DNA of 64,000 bases, taken from Streptomyces bacillaris. Lineage in GTDB: Bacteria > Actinomycetota > Actinomycetes > Streptomycetales > Streptomycetaceae. The stretch spans positions 868,001 through 932,000 of the forward strand of contig NZ_CP029378.1 of assembly GCF_003268675.1 (NCBI RefSeq), read 5' to 3'. Each line of letters opens with the position of its first letter. The first letter of the stretch is position 1. Positions 25,968 to 36,138 of this stretch are shown in pieces. The position numbers were made by a program, and so were the translations under genes. Under the pieces are notes generated by a model. The model was given only the letters and a program-made list of their open reading frames with translations, made no database searches and was not told the origin of the DNA.

Positions 25968-26132
25968 TGGCAGGCACGCTCCACCACTGTCGGCGGACGC
26001 GCTCCACCACCGACGGCGCGCCCCTTCCAGAACCGTTCCGGACCATTCCGGATCATGGAACGGGAATGCCTCGGCGCACCCGCTCGTTGTCGTACGGAGT
26101 ACCCAAACCGCCGACGTAAGGATCGACCGCTC

Positions 26133-26969
26133 GTGAGCCAGGTCCCCTCCATCACCCTCAACAACGGCCTCGACATGCCGCAGCTCGGTTTCGGTGTCTG
26201 GCAGGTGCCGGACGACGAGGCGGCGAAGGCGGTCGCGAAGGCCATCGAGTCCGGGTACCGGTCCATCGACACCGCCGCGATCTACGAGAACGAGACGGGC
26301 ACCGGCAAGGCCGTCGCCGCCTCCGGTGTCGCCCGCGACGAGCTGTTCATCACCACGAAGCTGTGGAACAGCGAGCAGGGTTACGACAGCACGCTGCGCG
26401 CCTTCGACGCCTCGCTCGACAAGCTCGGCCTGGACTACGTCGACCTGTATCTGATCCACTGGCCGGTCCCGGCCAAGGACGCCTACACCGACACGTACCG
26501 CGCGTTCGAGAAGATCTACGCCGACGGCCGCGCCAAGGCCATCGGTGTGTCGAACTTCCAGCCCGAGCACCTCAAGCGGCTGCTGGACGAGACCTCCGTG
26601 GTCCCCGTCCTCAACCAGATCGAGCTGCACCCGCAGTTCCAGCAGGCCGAGGCGCGCGCCTTCCACGCCGAGCACTCCATCGCCACCGAGGCGTGGTCGC
26701 CGCTGGGCCAGGGCAAGGGCCTCCTGGAGGTGCCGACGGTCGTCGCCATCGCCCGGAAGCACGGCCGTACGCCGGCCCAGGTCGTCCTGCGCTGGCATCT
26801 GCAGACCGGGAACATCGTGATCCCGAAGTCCGTGACCCCGTCGCGGATCGAGGAGAACATCGACGTGTTCGGCTTCGAGCTGGACGCCGACGACCTCGCC
26901 GCCTTCGCGGCCCTGGACGAGGGCAAGCGCCTCGGCCCGGACCCGGCGGAGTTCAACGCCGGCGCCTGA
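26133..26969 (+). CDS. Aldo/keto reductase (AKR5-like, 2,5-diketo-gluconate reductase type)
   Basis: 278 residues from the GTG at 26133, ten bases after AAGGA. MPQLGFGVWQVPDDEAAKAV and the catalytic tetrad of the family are visible: Asp and Tyr in DTAAIYENE, Lys in FITTKLWN and His in LIHWPVP. The C-terminal NADPH-binding motif IVIPKSVTPSRIEENIDVFGFEL is intact. It reduces small aldehydes and ketones with NADPH in the cytoplasm. It is monocistronic and followed by a strong hairpin terminator. The physiological substrate is not known. Confidence 0.93.
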   Translation: MSQVPSITLNNGLDMPQLGFGVWQVPDDEAAKAVAKAIESGYRSIDTAAIYENETGTGKAVAASGVARDELFITTKLWNSEQGYDSTLRAFDASLDKLGLDYVDLYLIHWPVPAKDAYTDTYRAFEKIYADGRAKAIGVSNFQPEHLKRLLDETSVVPVLNQIELHPQFQQAEARAFHAEHSIATEAWSPLGQGKGLLEVPTVVAIARKHGRTPAQVVLRWHLQTGNIVIPKSVTPSRIEENIDVFGFELDADDLAAFAALDEGKRLGPDPAEFNAGA

Positions 26970-26983
26970 GCACCAGGTGCCCC

Positions 26984-27017
26984 CGGCGCCCCCACCGTTG
27001 CGGCGGTGGGGGCGCCG
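26984..27017 (+). terminator. Terminator of the aldo/keto reductase gene
   Basis: CGGCGCCCCCACCG (26984-26997) pairs perfectly with CGGTGGGGGCGCCG (27004-27017), a 14-bp stem with a 6-nt loop, 14 bp after the stop at 26969. Confidence 0.75.
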
Positions 27018-27080
27018 TCGTCGGTCCACAGCCCCACCGTCGGCCCCGCATCGGCCCCACCTCCCGGGAGTGAACAGAGC

Positions 27081-27557
27081 ATGAGCAGCGATCCGGCGCC
27101 TGTCGTCGAGGCGGGCACGTACCGCCTGCGCAATGTCGGCAGCGGCCTGGTGCTGGAGGTGTACGGCGCGGCCAAGGGCAGCGGTGCCCGGGTGCAGCAG
27201 GGCCGGGAGGAGGACGGGGCCGCGGCCCACCAGCGGTGGCAGCTGTCCCCGGTCCACGAGGGCGCGTCCCTCTACCACCTGGTCAACGCGCACAGCGGCA
27301 AGCGGCTGGACGTCGCGAACGCCGACACGGAGAACGGTGTCCGCATCCAGCAGTGGAAGGCCAACAACTTCGGCGCCCAGGAGTGGCTGATCGAGCAGCA
27401 TCCGGAGGCTCCGGGGACGGTGACGCTGGTGAGCTTCATCAGCGGGCTCGTCATGGAGGTAGCGGACGGCTCCACCGAGGAGGGCGGGACGGTCCAGCAG
27501 TGGGAGGACACCGACTCCCCCTTCCAGTGGTGGCGGCTGGAGCCGGTGTCGTCCTGA
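27081..27557 (+). CDS. Beta-trefoil (ricin B-type) lectin domain protein
   Basis: 158 residues from the ATG at 27081. The whole protein is one RICIN/beta-trefoil domain made of three repeats: GTYRLRNVGSGLVLEVYG, LYHLVNAHSGKRLDVANADTENG and VTLVSFISGLVMEVADGSTEEGG, each followed by a V-x-Q-W-type segment (VQQGREEDG, IQQWKANN, VQQWEDTD). There is no signal peptide, so it appears cytoplasmic despite being a carbohydrate-binding fold. Its stop is 18 bp from that of the convergent methyltransferase gene. Confidence 0.9.
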   Translation: MSSDPAPVVEAGTYRLRNVGSGLVLEVYGAAKGSGARVQQGREEDGAAAHQRWQLSPVHEGASLYHLVNAHSGKRLDVANADTENGVRIQQWKANNFGAQEWLIEQHPEAPGTVTLVSFISGLVMEVADGSTEEGGTVQQWEDTDSPFQWWRLEPVSS

Positions 27558-27575
27558 CCGGCCCCCGCGAGGAGC

Positions 27576-28544
27576 TCAGTCGCGGCGGCCGAGGTGGACC
27601 GTACGGGCGGTGAGCAGATAGACGTCCGGCCGCTGGTGGACGCCTGCCGGGTCCTCGGGGTCCAGCAGCCGTTCCAGTACGGCGCGGTCCTCGGCGTCGA
27701 GGAGTTCGCCGAAGACCTCGTACTCCCGGGTCAGCTTGGTGATCACATGCTCACGGGCGGGCGCGGAGAGCGGGGCCGGGAGGTCGAGCAGGAAGCTGCG
27801 GGTGCCCTGCGGGGTCAGCCCGACCGCCGCGATCAGGGCGCCCCAGTCCTCCGTCTCCCGCTTGCTGTCCGGGAGTTCGGTCCGCATCCGGTCGAACCGG
27901 GCGGCGGAGGCCGCGTCCAGCCGGGCCTCCAGGCCGGGCCGTCCGATGCCGATGTCCCGGGGCAGCCGCCGGGTGGGCAGCCCGCCCTCCAGGAGGGCCA
28001 CGGTCCCGCCGGGGCGCAGGAGTTCCGCGAATCCGGCGAGGGCGGCGCGCTGGTCGCCCATGTGGTGCAGGGAGTTGCCGGCCCAGATGAGGTCGGCCGC
28101 GCCCAACCGGCCCGCGTACTGCGGGAGTTCGGCCTCCACCGTACGGACCCGGTCGCTCACGCCGAGCCGCCGGGCGCGGTCCTCCGTCCGCTCCAGCAGG
28201 GCGGGCGTGGGGTCCACGGCGACGACCTCGGCCTCGGGGAACACCTCGGCCAGCAGGCAGGTGACGACACCCGGACCGCTGCCGATGTCCAGCACCCGGC
28301 GCACCTTCGGCGCGGTCGGCAGGGCGGCGATCCAGCGGGCGGCCTCCTCGTACGGGCCGCTGTTCAGCTCGGCCTCCTGCTCCAGCATCGGGCCCATGAC
28401 GTCCCAGTCGAACTCCGTACCGGCGCCCGCGGCACCGGAGCCGTGCGCATGGGCGTGGGAGTGGCCGGGGCTGTGGGAAAGACCGGGGCTGTGGGAGTGG
28501 GTGTGCGGGTCCTGGTGGCCGTCTCCGGCGTGGCTGCTGCTCAT
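27576..28544 (-). CDS. SAM-dependent methyltransferase with a histidine-rich N-terminus
   Basis: 322 residues. The first ~37 residues contain ten histidines in an alternating pattern (HTHSHSPG, HAHAHG), a likely metal-binding tail. The class I methyltransferase core follows: RRVLDIGSGPGVVTCLLAE (motif I), VVAVDPTPALLE (acidic residue binding SAM ribose) and DLIWAGNSLHHMGD (motif IV region). It lies 20 bp downstream of an AraC-type regulator on the same strand and may be co-transcribed with it. The methyl acceptor is unknown. The His-rich tail suggests a nickel, zinc or copper link, which is inference. Confidence 0.88.
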   Translation of the reverse strand: MSSSHAGDGHQDPHTHSHSPGLSHSPGHSHAHAHGSGAAGAGTEFDWDVMGPMLEQEAELNSGPYEEAARWIAALPTAPKVRRVLDIGSGPGVVTCLLAEVFPEAEVVAVDPTPALLERTEDRARRLGVSDRVRTVEAELPQYAGRLGAADLIWAGNSLHHMGDQRAALAGFAELLRPGGTVALLEGGLPTRRLPRDIGIGRPGLEARLDAASAARFDRMRTELPDSKRETEDWGALIAAVGLTPQGTRSFLLDLPAPLSAPAREHVITKLTREYEVFGELLDAEDRAVLERLLDPEDPAGVHQRPDVYLLTARTVHLGRRD

Positions 28545-28564
28545 GGCGCCACCCTCACCGGAGG

Positions 28565-29530
28565 TCAGCGCCCGGGCAAGTTCTGTTGCCGCTCCGGCAA
28601 GTTACCGCGGTACTCCTGCGGACTCACTCCCCGGACGCGCTTGAACGCCGTACTGAACGCGAACGGGGCGCTGTAGCCCACCTTCCGGCCCACGGCCTCG
28701 ACCGTCGCATCGCTCTCCCGGAGCAGATCGGCGGCGAGCGCGAGCCGCCAGCCGGTGAGGTACGCCATCGGAGGCTCGCCCACCAGCTCGGTGAACCGGC
28801 GGGCGAGCCCGGCCCGCGACACCCCGGCCCGGGCAGCGAGCGAGGCGACGGTCCAGGGGTGCGCCGGGTCGTCCTGGAGCAGCCGGAGGGCCACCCCGAC
28901 GACGGGGTCGCCCATCGCCCGGTACCAGGCGGGGGCCTCCGCTCCCGGCCGGGCGAACCAGCCGCGCAGCACGGCGATGAGCAGCAGGTCGAGCAGCCGG
29001 TCCAGCACCACGTGCTGCCCCGGTTCGTCCCTCGCGATCTCCGTGTCGAGCAGCCGCAGCAGCGGGCCGGTCCGGTCGGCGGCGGGAAGCCGGAGCAGCG
29101 GAGGCAGGGCGTCGAGCAGTCGGCGGCTGATCTCGCCGTCCATCAGATAGGTGCCGACGAGGACCGCCGTCGACCCCTGGGCCGCGTTGCCCCAGGTCCG
29201 TACCCCCAGCACCATCTCCTGGGAGAGCGGCTCCCCGTGCAGAGTTGTGCAGTGACCGCCGGGGCCGACCAGCGCGTGCGGCTCGGTGGTGGCCGCGTCC
29301 GCGACGGTGTACGGGTGGGGGCCCCGTACCACCGCGACCTCACCGGGCTCCAGCCGCACCGGCCCGGCCCCCTCGGAGGGGACGATCCACGCCGCGCCCC
29401 GGGTCACCGACATCAGGCAGATCGGGGCGTGGTCCGCGACCCGCACCGCCCAGGGCGGCTCCATCACCATGCGCAGGAGAAAGGCGCCCCGGGCCCGTGG
29501 TCCGTCCAGGAGTCCGGCGAGAGGGTCCAT
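28565..29530 (-). CDS. AraC-family transcriptional regulator with cupin sensor
   Basis: 321 residues. The N-terminal half is a cupin-type sensor (cupin_6-like: CLMSVTRGAAWIVPSEGAGPVRLEPGEVAVVRG, PHALVGPGGHCTTL). The C-terminal ~100 residues carry two helix-turn-helix units, WTVASLAARAGVSRAGLARRFTELVG and KVGYSAPFAFSTAFKRVRGVSPQEYR, the AraC signature. A TACGCT -10 lies 7 nt before the ATG, so the mRNA is probably leaderless. It may control the methyltransferase gene behind it and the divergent NmrA-like oxidoreductase gene. Confidence 0.92.
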   Translation of the reverse strand: MDPLAGLLDGPRARGAFLLRMVMEPPWAVRVADHAPICLMSVTRGAAWIVPSEGAGPVRLEPGEVAVVRGPHPYTVADAATTEPHALVGPGGHCTTLHGEPLSQEMVLGVRTWGNAAQGSTAVLVGTYLMDGEISRRLLDALPPLLRLPAADRTGPLLRLLDTEIARDEPGQHVVLDRLLDLLLIAVLRGWFARPGAEAPAWYRAMGDPVVGVALRLLQDDPAHPWTVASLAARAGVSRAGLARRFTELVGEPPMAYLTGWRLALAADLLRESDATVEAVGRKVGYSAPFAFSTAFKRVRGVSPQEYRGNLPERQQNLPGR

Positions 29531-29537
29531 GGCCGAC

Positions 29538-29543
29538 AGCGTA
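29538..29543 (-). promoter_or_regulatory. Leaderless -10 element of the AraC gene
   Basis: TACGCT on the minus strand lies 7 nt upstream of the ATG ending at 29530. No Shine-Dalgarno sequence is present. Confidence 0.5.
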
Positions 29544-29680
29544 GACGCGGACGGAGGGAGCTGAGCGTCTCGGCCATGTCCCCGGCGCCCGCCGCCCGGA
29601 AGCCTGGAGCCATGACGGAGAACGCGAGGAGAACGTCGTATACGAAGCGGTCCGAGGACGCGCGGAGAGGGGTGGAGGCC

Positions 29681-30565
29681 ATGGGAACGGTTCTGGTGAC
29701 GAGCGGCACCGGCAAGACCGGCCGCCGGGTGGCGGAGCGGCTGACGGAACAGGGGGTGCCGGTCCGGGCCGGTTCACGGAACGCGTCGCCGACGGGCGTG
29801 GCGGCGGGCGGCAAGAGCGGTGGGGTGCGCTTCGACTGGGCGGACCCGTCGGGGTGGGCGGTCGCGCTGGACGGTACGGAGGCCGCCTATGTGGCGTACC
29901 CCCCGGATCTGGCGGTGCCCGGCGCGGCGGAGGCGATGGCGGAGTTCGGGCGGCTCGCGGCACAGGCCGGGGTGCGCCGGGTGGTGCTCCTGTCGGGGCG
30001 CGGCGAGGCGCGGGCGGCCCTCGCGGAGGAGGCGCTGCGGGGTGCGGCCGGGGGCGTCGGGCCGACCGTCGTGCGGTCGGCGTTCTTCGCGCAGAACTTC
30101 AGCGAGGGGGCCCTGCTGGACAGCGTGCTCGGGGGTGAGCTGGTCTTCCCGGCCGGGTCGGCGGCGGAGCCGTTCGTGGACCTGGACGATGTGGCCGATG
30201 TGGTGGTGGCCGCGCTGACCGGGGAGGGGCACGCGGGGGCGGTCTACGAGCTGACGGGGCCCCGGAGCCTGACGTTCCGGGAGGCGGCGGAGGAGTTGGG
30301 GCGGGCGGCCGGGCGGCCGGTGCGGTACGTGCCGGTGAGCGCGGCGGCGTACGCGGAGGTGCTGGAGGGGTTCGGGGTGTCCGGCCCCGAGGCGGGGTTC
30401 CTGGCCGAGTTGTTCGCGACGCTGCTCGACGGCCACAACTCCGCCACCACCGACGGTGTGCGGCGGGTGCTGGGGCGGGAGGCGAAGGACTTCACCGCGT
30501 TCGCCCGTGAGGCCGCCCGGGGCGGCGCCTGGCACGCCCCTGTGCACCGGGCCGCGCGCGGCTGA
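29681..30565 (+). CDS. NmrA-like NAD(P)-binding oxidoreductase
   Basis: 294 residues from the ATG at 29681; an upstream ATG at 29612 is possible but the family begins with the Rossmann strand. MGTVLVTSGTGKTGRRVAERL is the N-terminal dinucleotide-binding motif (G-x-x-G-x-x-G). RRVVLLSGRG, PTVVRSAFFAQNFSEG and VDLDDVADVVVAALTGEGHAGAVYELTGP are typical of atypical short-chain dehydrogenases of the NmrA/quinone-oxidoreductase group. It may reduce quinones or act as a redox sensor. It is divergent from the AraC gene, a common arrangement for regulation by it. Confidence 0.9.
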   Translation: MGTVLVTSGTGKTGRRVAERLTEQGVPVRAGSRNASPTGVAAGGKSGGVRFDWADPSGWAVALDGTEAAYVAYPPDLAVPGAAEAMAEFGRLAAQAGVRRVVLLSGRGEARAALAEEALRGAAGGVGPTVVRSAFFAQNFSEGALLDSVLGGELVFPAGSAAEPFVDLDDVADVVVAALTGEGHAGAVYELTGPRSLTFREAAEELGRAAGRPVRYVPVSAAAYAEVLEGFGVSGPEAGFLAELFATLLDGHNSATTDGVRRVLGREAKDFTAFAREAARGGAWHAPVHRAARG

Positions 30566-30642
30566 ACTGGAGCGGAGCCCTCCGGCACGCCCTCCGGCAC
30601 CTGCGGGTCGGGGGGTACACCGTCGGTACACCCCGGAAACAT

Positions 30643-30698
30643 TGCTTCGACAGAAGCATGACCGACATATTGCCGGGGCGGGCCGGTGGCCATAACTT
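30643..30698 (+). promoter_or_regulatory. LysR box and leaderless promoter
   Basis: TGCTTC-GACA-GAAGCA (30643-30658) is a perfect 6-4-6 inverted repeat. TTGCCG (30670-30675) and TAACTT (30693-30698) are 17 nt apart, and the -10 ends 6 nt before the ATG at 30705. A direct repeat GGTACACC (30614-30621 and 30625-30632) lies further upstream. This fits an autoregulated, leaderless LysR gene. Confidence 0.65.
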
Positions 30699-30704
30699 GC
30701 CATT

Positions 30705-31667
30705 ATGGAGCTGGAGTTGCGCCATCTCAGAACCGTCCGTGCCATCGCCGACACCGGCAGCCTCACCAAGGCGGCCGCCACGCTGGGCCTCGCCCAGCCC
30801 GCTCTCAGCGCCCAGTTGCGGCGGATCGAGAAGGCCCTGGGCGGCACGCTCTTCGAGCGTGACCACACGGGGGCCCGCGCCACTCCGCTCGGCGAACTGG
30901 TGCTGGAGCGGGCCCGTGTGGTGCTGCCCGCGGTGAGCGAACTCCAGGCGGAGGCGGTGCGGTTCGCCAACGCCACCGGGCCGCTGGAGCGGTTCCGGCT
31001 CGGCGGTACGCACGGCCCGCTGCTCGGTGGCCTGGTCGACCGGATCGCCACGGCGAACCCGGCCGCGCCGGTCTCGACGTACACCTCGTGGTCGGTGGAC
31101 GAGATCGCCGCCCTGACCATCGACGGGCGCCTGGACTTCGCGCTGATCGGCACGTGCGGCGAGAGCCCGCCTCCGCTGGCCGAGCGGCTGGTCTGGGAGG
31201 TGGTGGGGGTGGACCCGGTCTTCGTGATGCTGCCGGAGGACCACCCGCTGGCCGGGGAGAAGGAGCTGGAACTCGCCGCGCTGGCGGACCAGTGCTGGGC
31301 GGACGTTCCCGGCGACGGCTGTTTCGCGGACTGTTTCGCCACGGCCTGCGCCCGGGCGGGGTTCACCCCGGTGTCGGTCTACGAGACGGACACCTCGTCC
31401 GTCGTCCATCTGGTGCAGGTCGGGCGGGCGATCGGGCTCTGCCGGGCCACGTTCCCGCCGGTCCCCGGCCTGGTGACCCGGCCGCTCGCCGGTGCGCCGC
31501 TCAGCTGGCGCCATCTGCTGGGCTGGCACCCGCACTCCCCCGCCGCGGACGCCGCGGCGGCGGCGGTGGCGGGCCAGACCCGCACGGCGTACGCGGAAGC
31601 CGTGTCGCGCAGCCCCAGCTACGCGCAGTGGCTGGCGGAGAACCCGCGCTTCGGGCTGGTCAGCTGA
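30705..31667 (+). CDS. LysR-family transcriptional regulator
   Basis: 320 residues, full length. The N-terminal helix-turn-helix LRTVRAIADTGSLTKAAATLGLAQPALSAQLRRIEKALGG is followed by a linker helix and a periplasmic-binding-type effector domain (VWEVVGVDPVFVMLPEDHPLAGEKEL). The effector domain contains paired cysteines (DQCWADVPGDGCFADCF), which might allow redox sensing. A near-perfect promoter places transcription start at the ATG. Its target is not obvious, as the flanking genes are a tandem NmrA-like gene and a convergent PCD gene. Confidence 0.93.
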   Translation: MELELRHLRTVRAIADTGSLTKAAATLGLAQPALSAQLRRIEKALGGTLFERDHTGARATPLGELVLERARVVLPAVSELQAEAVRFANATGPLERFRLGGTHGPLLGGLVDRIATANPAAPVSTYTSWSVDEIAALTIDGRLDFALIGTCGESPPPLAERLVWEVVGVDPVFVMLPEDHPLAGEKELELAALADQCWADVPGDGCFADCFATACARAGFTPVSVYETDTSSVVHLVQVGRAIGLCRATFPPVPGLVTRPLAGAPLSWRHLLGWHPHSPAADAAAAAVAGQTRTAYAEAVSRSPSYAQWLAENPRFGLVS

Positions 31668-31739
31668 GGTCCGGGAACGCCGGGCTCCGACGAACACGTA
31701 AGCCTCCCTGTCCCCGCCCCGTCCCCGTACGCCTGCGCG

Positions 31740-32045
31740 TCACACCGCTCCGTGGTCCGGTGCGGCCGCCGCGACCCGGGTGGCCAGCCCGAGGTCCTTC
31801 TCGGTGACCGCGCCGCCCGCGTCGTGCGTATGGACGGACAGAGCGACCGTGTTGTAGCCGAGCGTCAGCTCGGAGTGGTGGTTCAGCTCCTCCTGGATCC
31901 GCGCGATGTGCATGGTCAGCGCGGCGGCGGCGAGATGCGAGGGCAGCCGGTAGGTCCGGGTGATCCGGTCGCCCTCCAGCGCCCAGCCGGGCAGCGATTC
32001 CAGCCGGTGTTCGGTCTCGGTCCTCGACAGCGGTTCGGCGGACAT
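31740..32045 (-). CDS. 4a-hydroxytetrahydrobiopterin dehydratase (PCD/DCoH family)
   Basis: 101 residues from ATG 32045, with GGGAG 7 nt upstream. The family motif around ELNHHSELTLGYNTVALSVHTHDAGG is recognisable, with paired His residues and the late T-H-D-x-G-G. The Trp that usually follows the His pair (H-H-P-E-W) is replaced by Leu, as in many bacterial paralogues. It would dehydrate 4a-hydroxy-tetrahydropterin during recycling for aromatic amino acid hydroxylases. No hydroxylase lies nearby. It is divergent from the XRE gene with 80 bp between starts. Confidence 0.9.
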   Translation of the reverse strand: MSAEPLSRTETEHRLESLPGWALEGDRITRTYRLPSHLAAAALTMHIARIQEELNHHSELTLGYNTVALSVHTHDAGGAVTEKDLGLATRVAAAAPDHGAV

Positions 32046-32113
32046 GGAGCGGCTCCCACGGGTCTCGGATGTCGGCGGTCCCGGATGCCGGTATGCGACC
32101 GGTCGTCCGACGC

Positions 32114-32119
32114 TACGGT
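32114..32119 (+). promoter_or_regulatory. Leaderless -10 element of the XRE gene
   Basis: TACGGT ends 6 nt before the ATG at 32126 and no ribosome-binding site is present, consistent with a leaderless transcript. Confidence 0.5.
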
Positions 32120-32125
32120 CTTCCC

Positions 32126-32962
32126 ATGACCACTGTCTCCCCCGACACGGGCGTGGGGCCACTGCTGCGCGGCTGGCGGGAGCTGCGGCGGATCAGCCAG
32201 CTGGAACTGGCGCTCCGCGCGGACTCCTCGGCCCGCCACATCTCCTTCGTCGAGACGGGCCGCTCGCGCCCGAGCGAGGAGATGATCCTGCGGCTGGCCG
32301 ACCACCTGGACATCCCCGTACGGGAACGCAACGCCCTGCTGGTGGTCGCCGGTTACGCGCCCCGCTATCCGCACACCCCGCTCGACGACCCCGCGATGGC
32401 GTCGGTGCGCGAGGGGCTGGTCCGGCTGCTCGCGGGGTACGAGCCGTATCCGGCGCTCGTCGTCGACGGCACGTACGACGTGGTGGCGGCCAACCGGGGC
32501 ATCGCCCTGCTCATGGAGGGGATCTCCGAGGAACTGCTCGTCCCGCCGCTCAACGCCATGCGGATCACCCTCCACCCGGCGGGGCTCGCACCGCGCATCC
32601 TGAATCTGCCGGAGTGGCGGGCGGATCTGCTGGCGCAGATGGAACGGCAGATCGCGCTCGTACGGTCGCCCGAGCTGCGGACGCTGTACGAGGAGGTGGC
32701 CGCGTATCCGGTGGAGAGCCGGGGAGCCGGGGACGGTCTTGGAACCGGGGCCGACGCGGGGAGCGAGGGCCGGGACCGGGAGCGTACGCCGTCGTTCGCC
32801 CTGCCTCTGGTGATCGAGCACGAGGGCCGGGTGCTGTCGTTCATCGCCTCGATCGCCACGTTCAACACGCCGATGGACGTGACCGTGGCAGAGCTGGCCA
32901 TCGAGACGTTCCTGCCCGCGGACCGGGAGACCGGGGCCTATCTGCGCGAGCGGCTCGCGTAG
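32126..32962 (+). CDS. XRE-family regulator with MmyB-like ligand-binding domain
   Basis: 278 residues. The N-terminal helix-turn-helix is GPLLRGWRELRRISQLELALRADSSARHISFVETGRSRPSEEMILRLADHLDIP. The remainder matches the MmyB-like PAS-type domain (YPALVVDGTYDVVAANRGIALL), ending FNTPMDVTVAELAIETFLPAD. A low-complexity insert rich in Gly, Ala and Glu lies near residues 200-220. Members of this family sense fatty acids or similar ligands and control neighbouring dehydrogenases; the divergent PCD gene is the nearest candidate. It is followed by a strong bidirectional terminator. Confidence 0.9.
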   Translation: MTTVSPDTGVGPLLRGWRELRRISQLELALRADSSARHISFVETGRSRPSEEMILRLADHLDIPVRERNALLVVAGYAPRYPHTPLDDPAMASVREGLVRLLAGYEPYPALVVDGTYDVVAANRGIALLMEGISEELLVPPLNAMRITLHPAGLAPRILNLPEWRADLLAQMERQIALVRSPELRTLYEEVAAYPVESRGAGDGLGTGADAGSEGRDRERTPSFALPLVIEHEGRVLSFIASIATFNTPMDVTVAELAIETFLPADRETGAYLRERLA

Positions 32963-32977
32963 CCGTACGCGACAGAC

Positions 32978-33020
32978 CCGTACGTCCCCTGCCGCGGCTG
33001 TCACGGCAGGGGACGTACGG
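32978..33020. terminator. Perfect 17-bp bidirectional terminator
   Basis: CCGTACGTCCCCTGCCG (32978-32994) is exactly complementary to 33004-33020, leaving a 9-nt loop. It lies between the convergent XRE (stop 32962) and secDF (stop 33041) genes and can serve both. It is the longest perfect stem noticed in the window. Confidence 0.85.
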
Positions 33021-33040
33021 GCGAACGGAGGCCTACGGGG

Positions 33041-35359
<2,319 letters not shown>

Positions 35360-35394
35360 GGAAATCCTCCGGTGGGGCGTCGGCCGCCCTCACC

Positions 35395-36138
35395 TCAGCG
35401 AGGACGCGACGCCGGATCGGCAGAACAGCGGGACGGATGACCGGCCGGGTGACCGGCGGCCGTGCTGTTCGGAGGACCCCGCACACCGGGCTGGGCGCCC
35501 CGGCGGCCGGAGGGTGTCGAGGAGGAGTCCGGGGTGGGCTGTGCCGTACGGCCGCAGGGCGGGACCGGGCCGGCCGGGGCGGGCAGCAGCCCTTCGTACG
35601 AGGGTGGGGGCGCGTGACCCGTGAGGTGGGCGCGGCCGATCCCGGCCCGGGGGTTCGGGGTGGTCGGCTCGGCGGCGGCCAGTGATCGCTCGTGGAGGCT
35701 CTGGGCCTGCGGATGCTGCTTGTGGGGCTGAGGCTGCGGAGGCTTCTGGGGCTGGCCCTGGATCTGCAGGCGGGCGGGGCCGGGCCGGACGTTGAGGTGC
35801 TGGGGGCCGGGCTGGTGGTCGCGGGCGTTGCGGCCACCGGCTCCGGCGCCTGCGGGGCTCGGGGCCGGACGCGTACGCCGGAGGTCGTGGTGCGGGCCGC
35901 CGGGGTGGGTGGTGCGGTCGGTCTGCGGGGCGGGGGCCGGGGCGCTCGGTGTGTACGCGACCGCCGAGGCGAGGCTGCCCAGGGCGCCGACGGGCAGCGC
36001 GGCCCCCGCGGCGGGGGCGCCGCCGACCAGGGTGAGCACGGCGAGGACCAGCGCGGCCAGCACGCGCCGTGTCCCCTGCGCCGGGCCCGGCCGCACCGGG
36101 AGCGCGTTCCCCCGGGGCGTCCCCGGGTGCGGGGTCAC
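35395..36138 (-). CDS. Secreted or membrane-anchored proline/glutamine-rich hypothetical protein
   Basis: 247 residues from a GTG at 36138 that overlaps the stop of the actin-like gene by 4 bp (GTGA). A hydrophobic stretch at about residues 24-50 (RRVLAALVLAVLTLVGGAPAAGAALPVG) looks like a signal peptide or anchor. The remaining ~190 residues are disordered and rich in Pro, Gln, His and Gly (QIQGQPQKPPQPQPHKQH), without a recognisable domain. The codon positions are as GC-biased as neighbours. It lies 35 bp before secDF. I do not recognise it; the conserved spacing suggests it works with its two neighbours. Confidence 0.62.
   Translation of the reverse strand: MTPHPGTPRGNALPVRPGPAQGTRRVLAALVLAVLTLVGGAPAAGAALPVGALGSLASAVAYTPSAPAPAPQTDRTTHPGGPHHDLRRTRPAPSPAGAGAGGRNARDHQPGPQHLNVRPGPARLQIQGQPQKPPQPQPHKQHPQAQSLHERSLAAAEPTTPNPRAGIGRAHLTGHAPPPSYEGLLPAPAGPVPPCGRTAQPTPDSSSTPSGRRGAQPGVRGPPNSTAAGHPAGHPSRCSADPASRPR

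Noticed and set aside
24141..27401. 1086-codon minus-strand frame opposite the acyl-CoA ligase and aldo/keto reductase
   Set aside because: Spans two unrelated real genes and their terminator; the translation shows only shadow composition.
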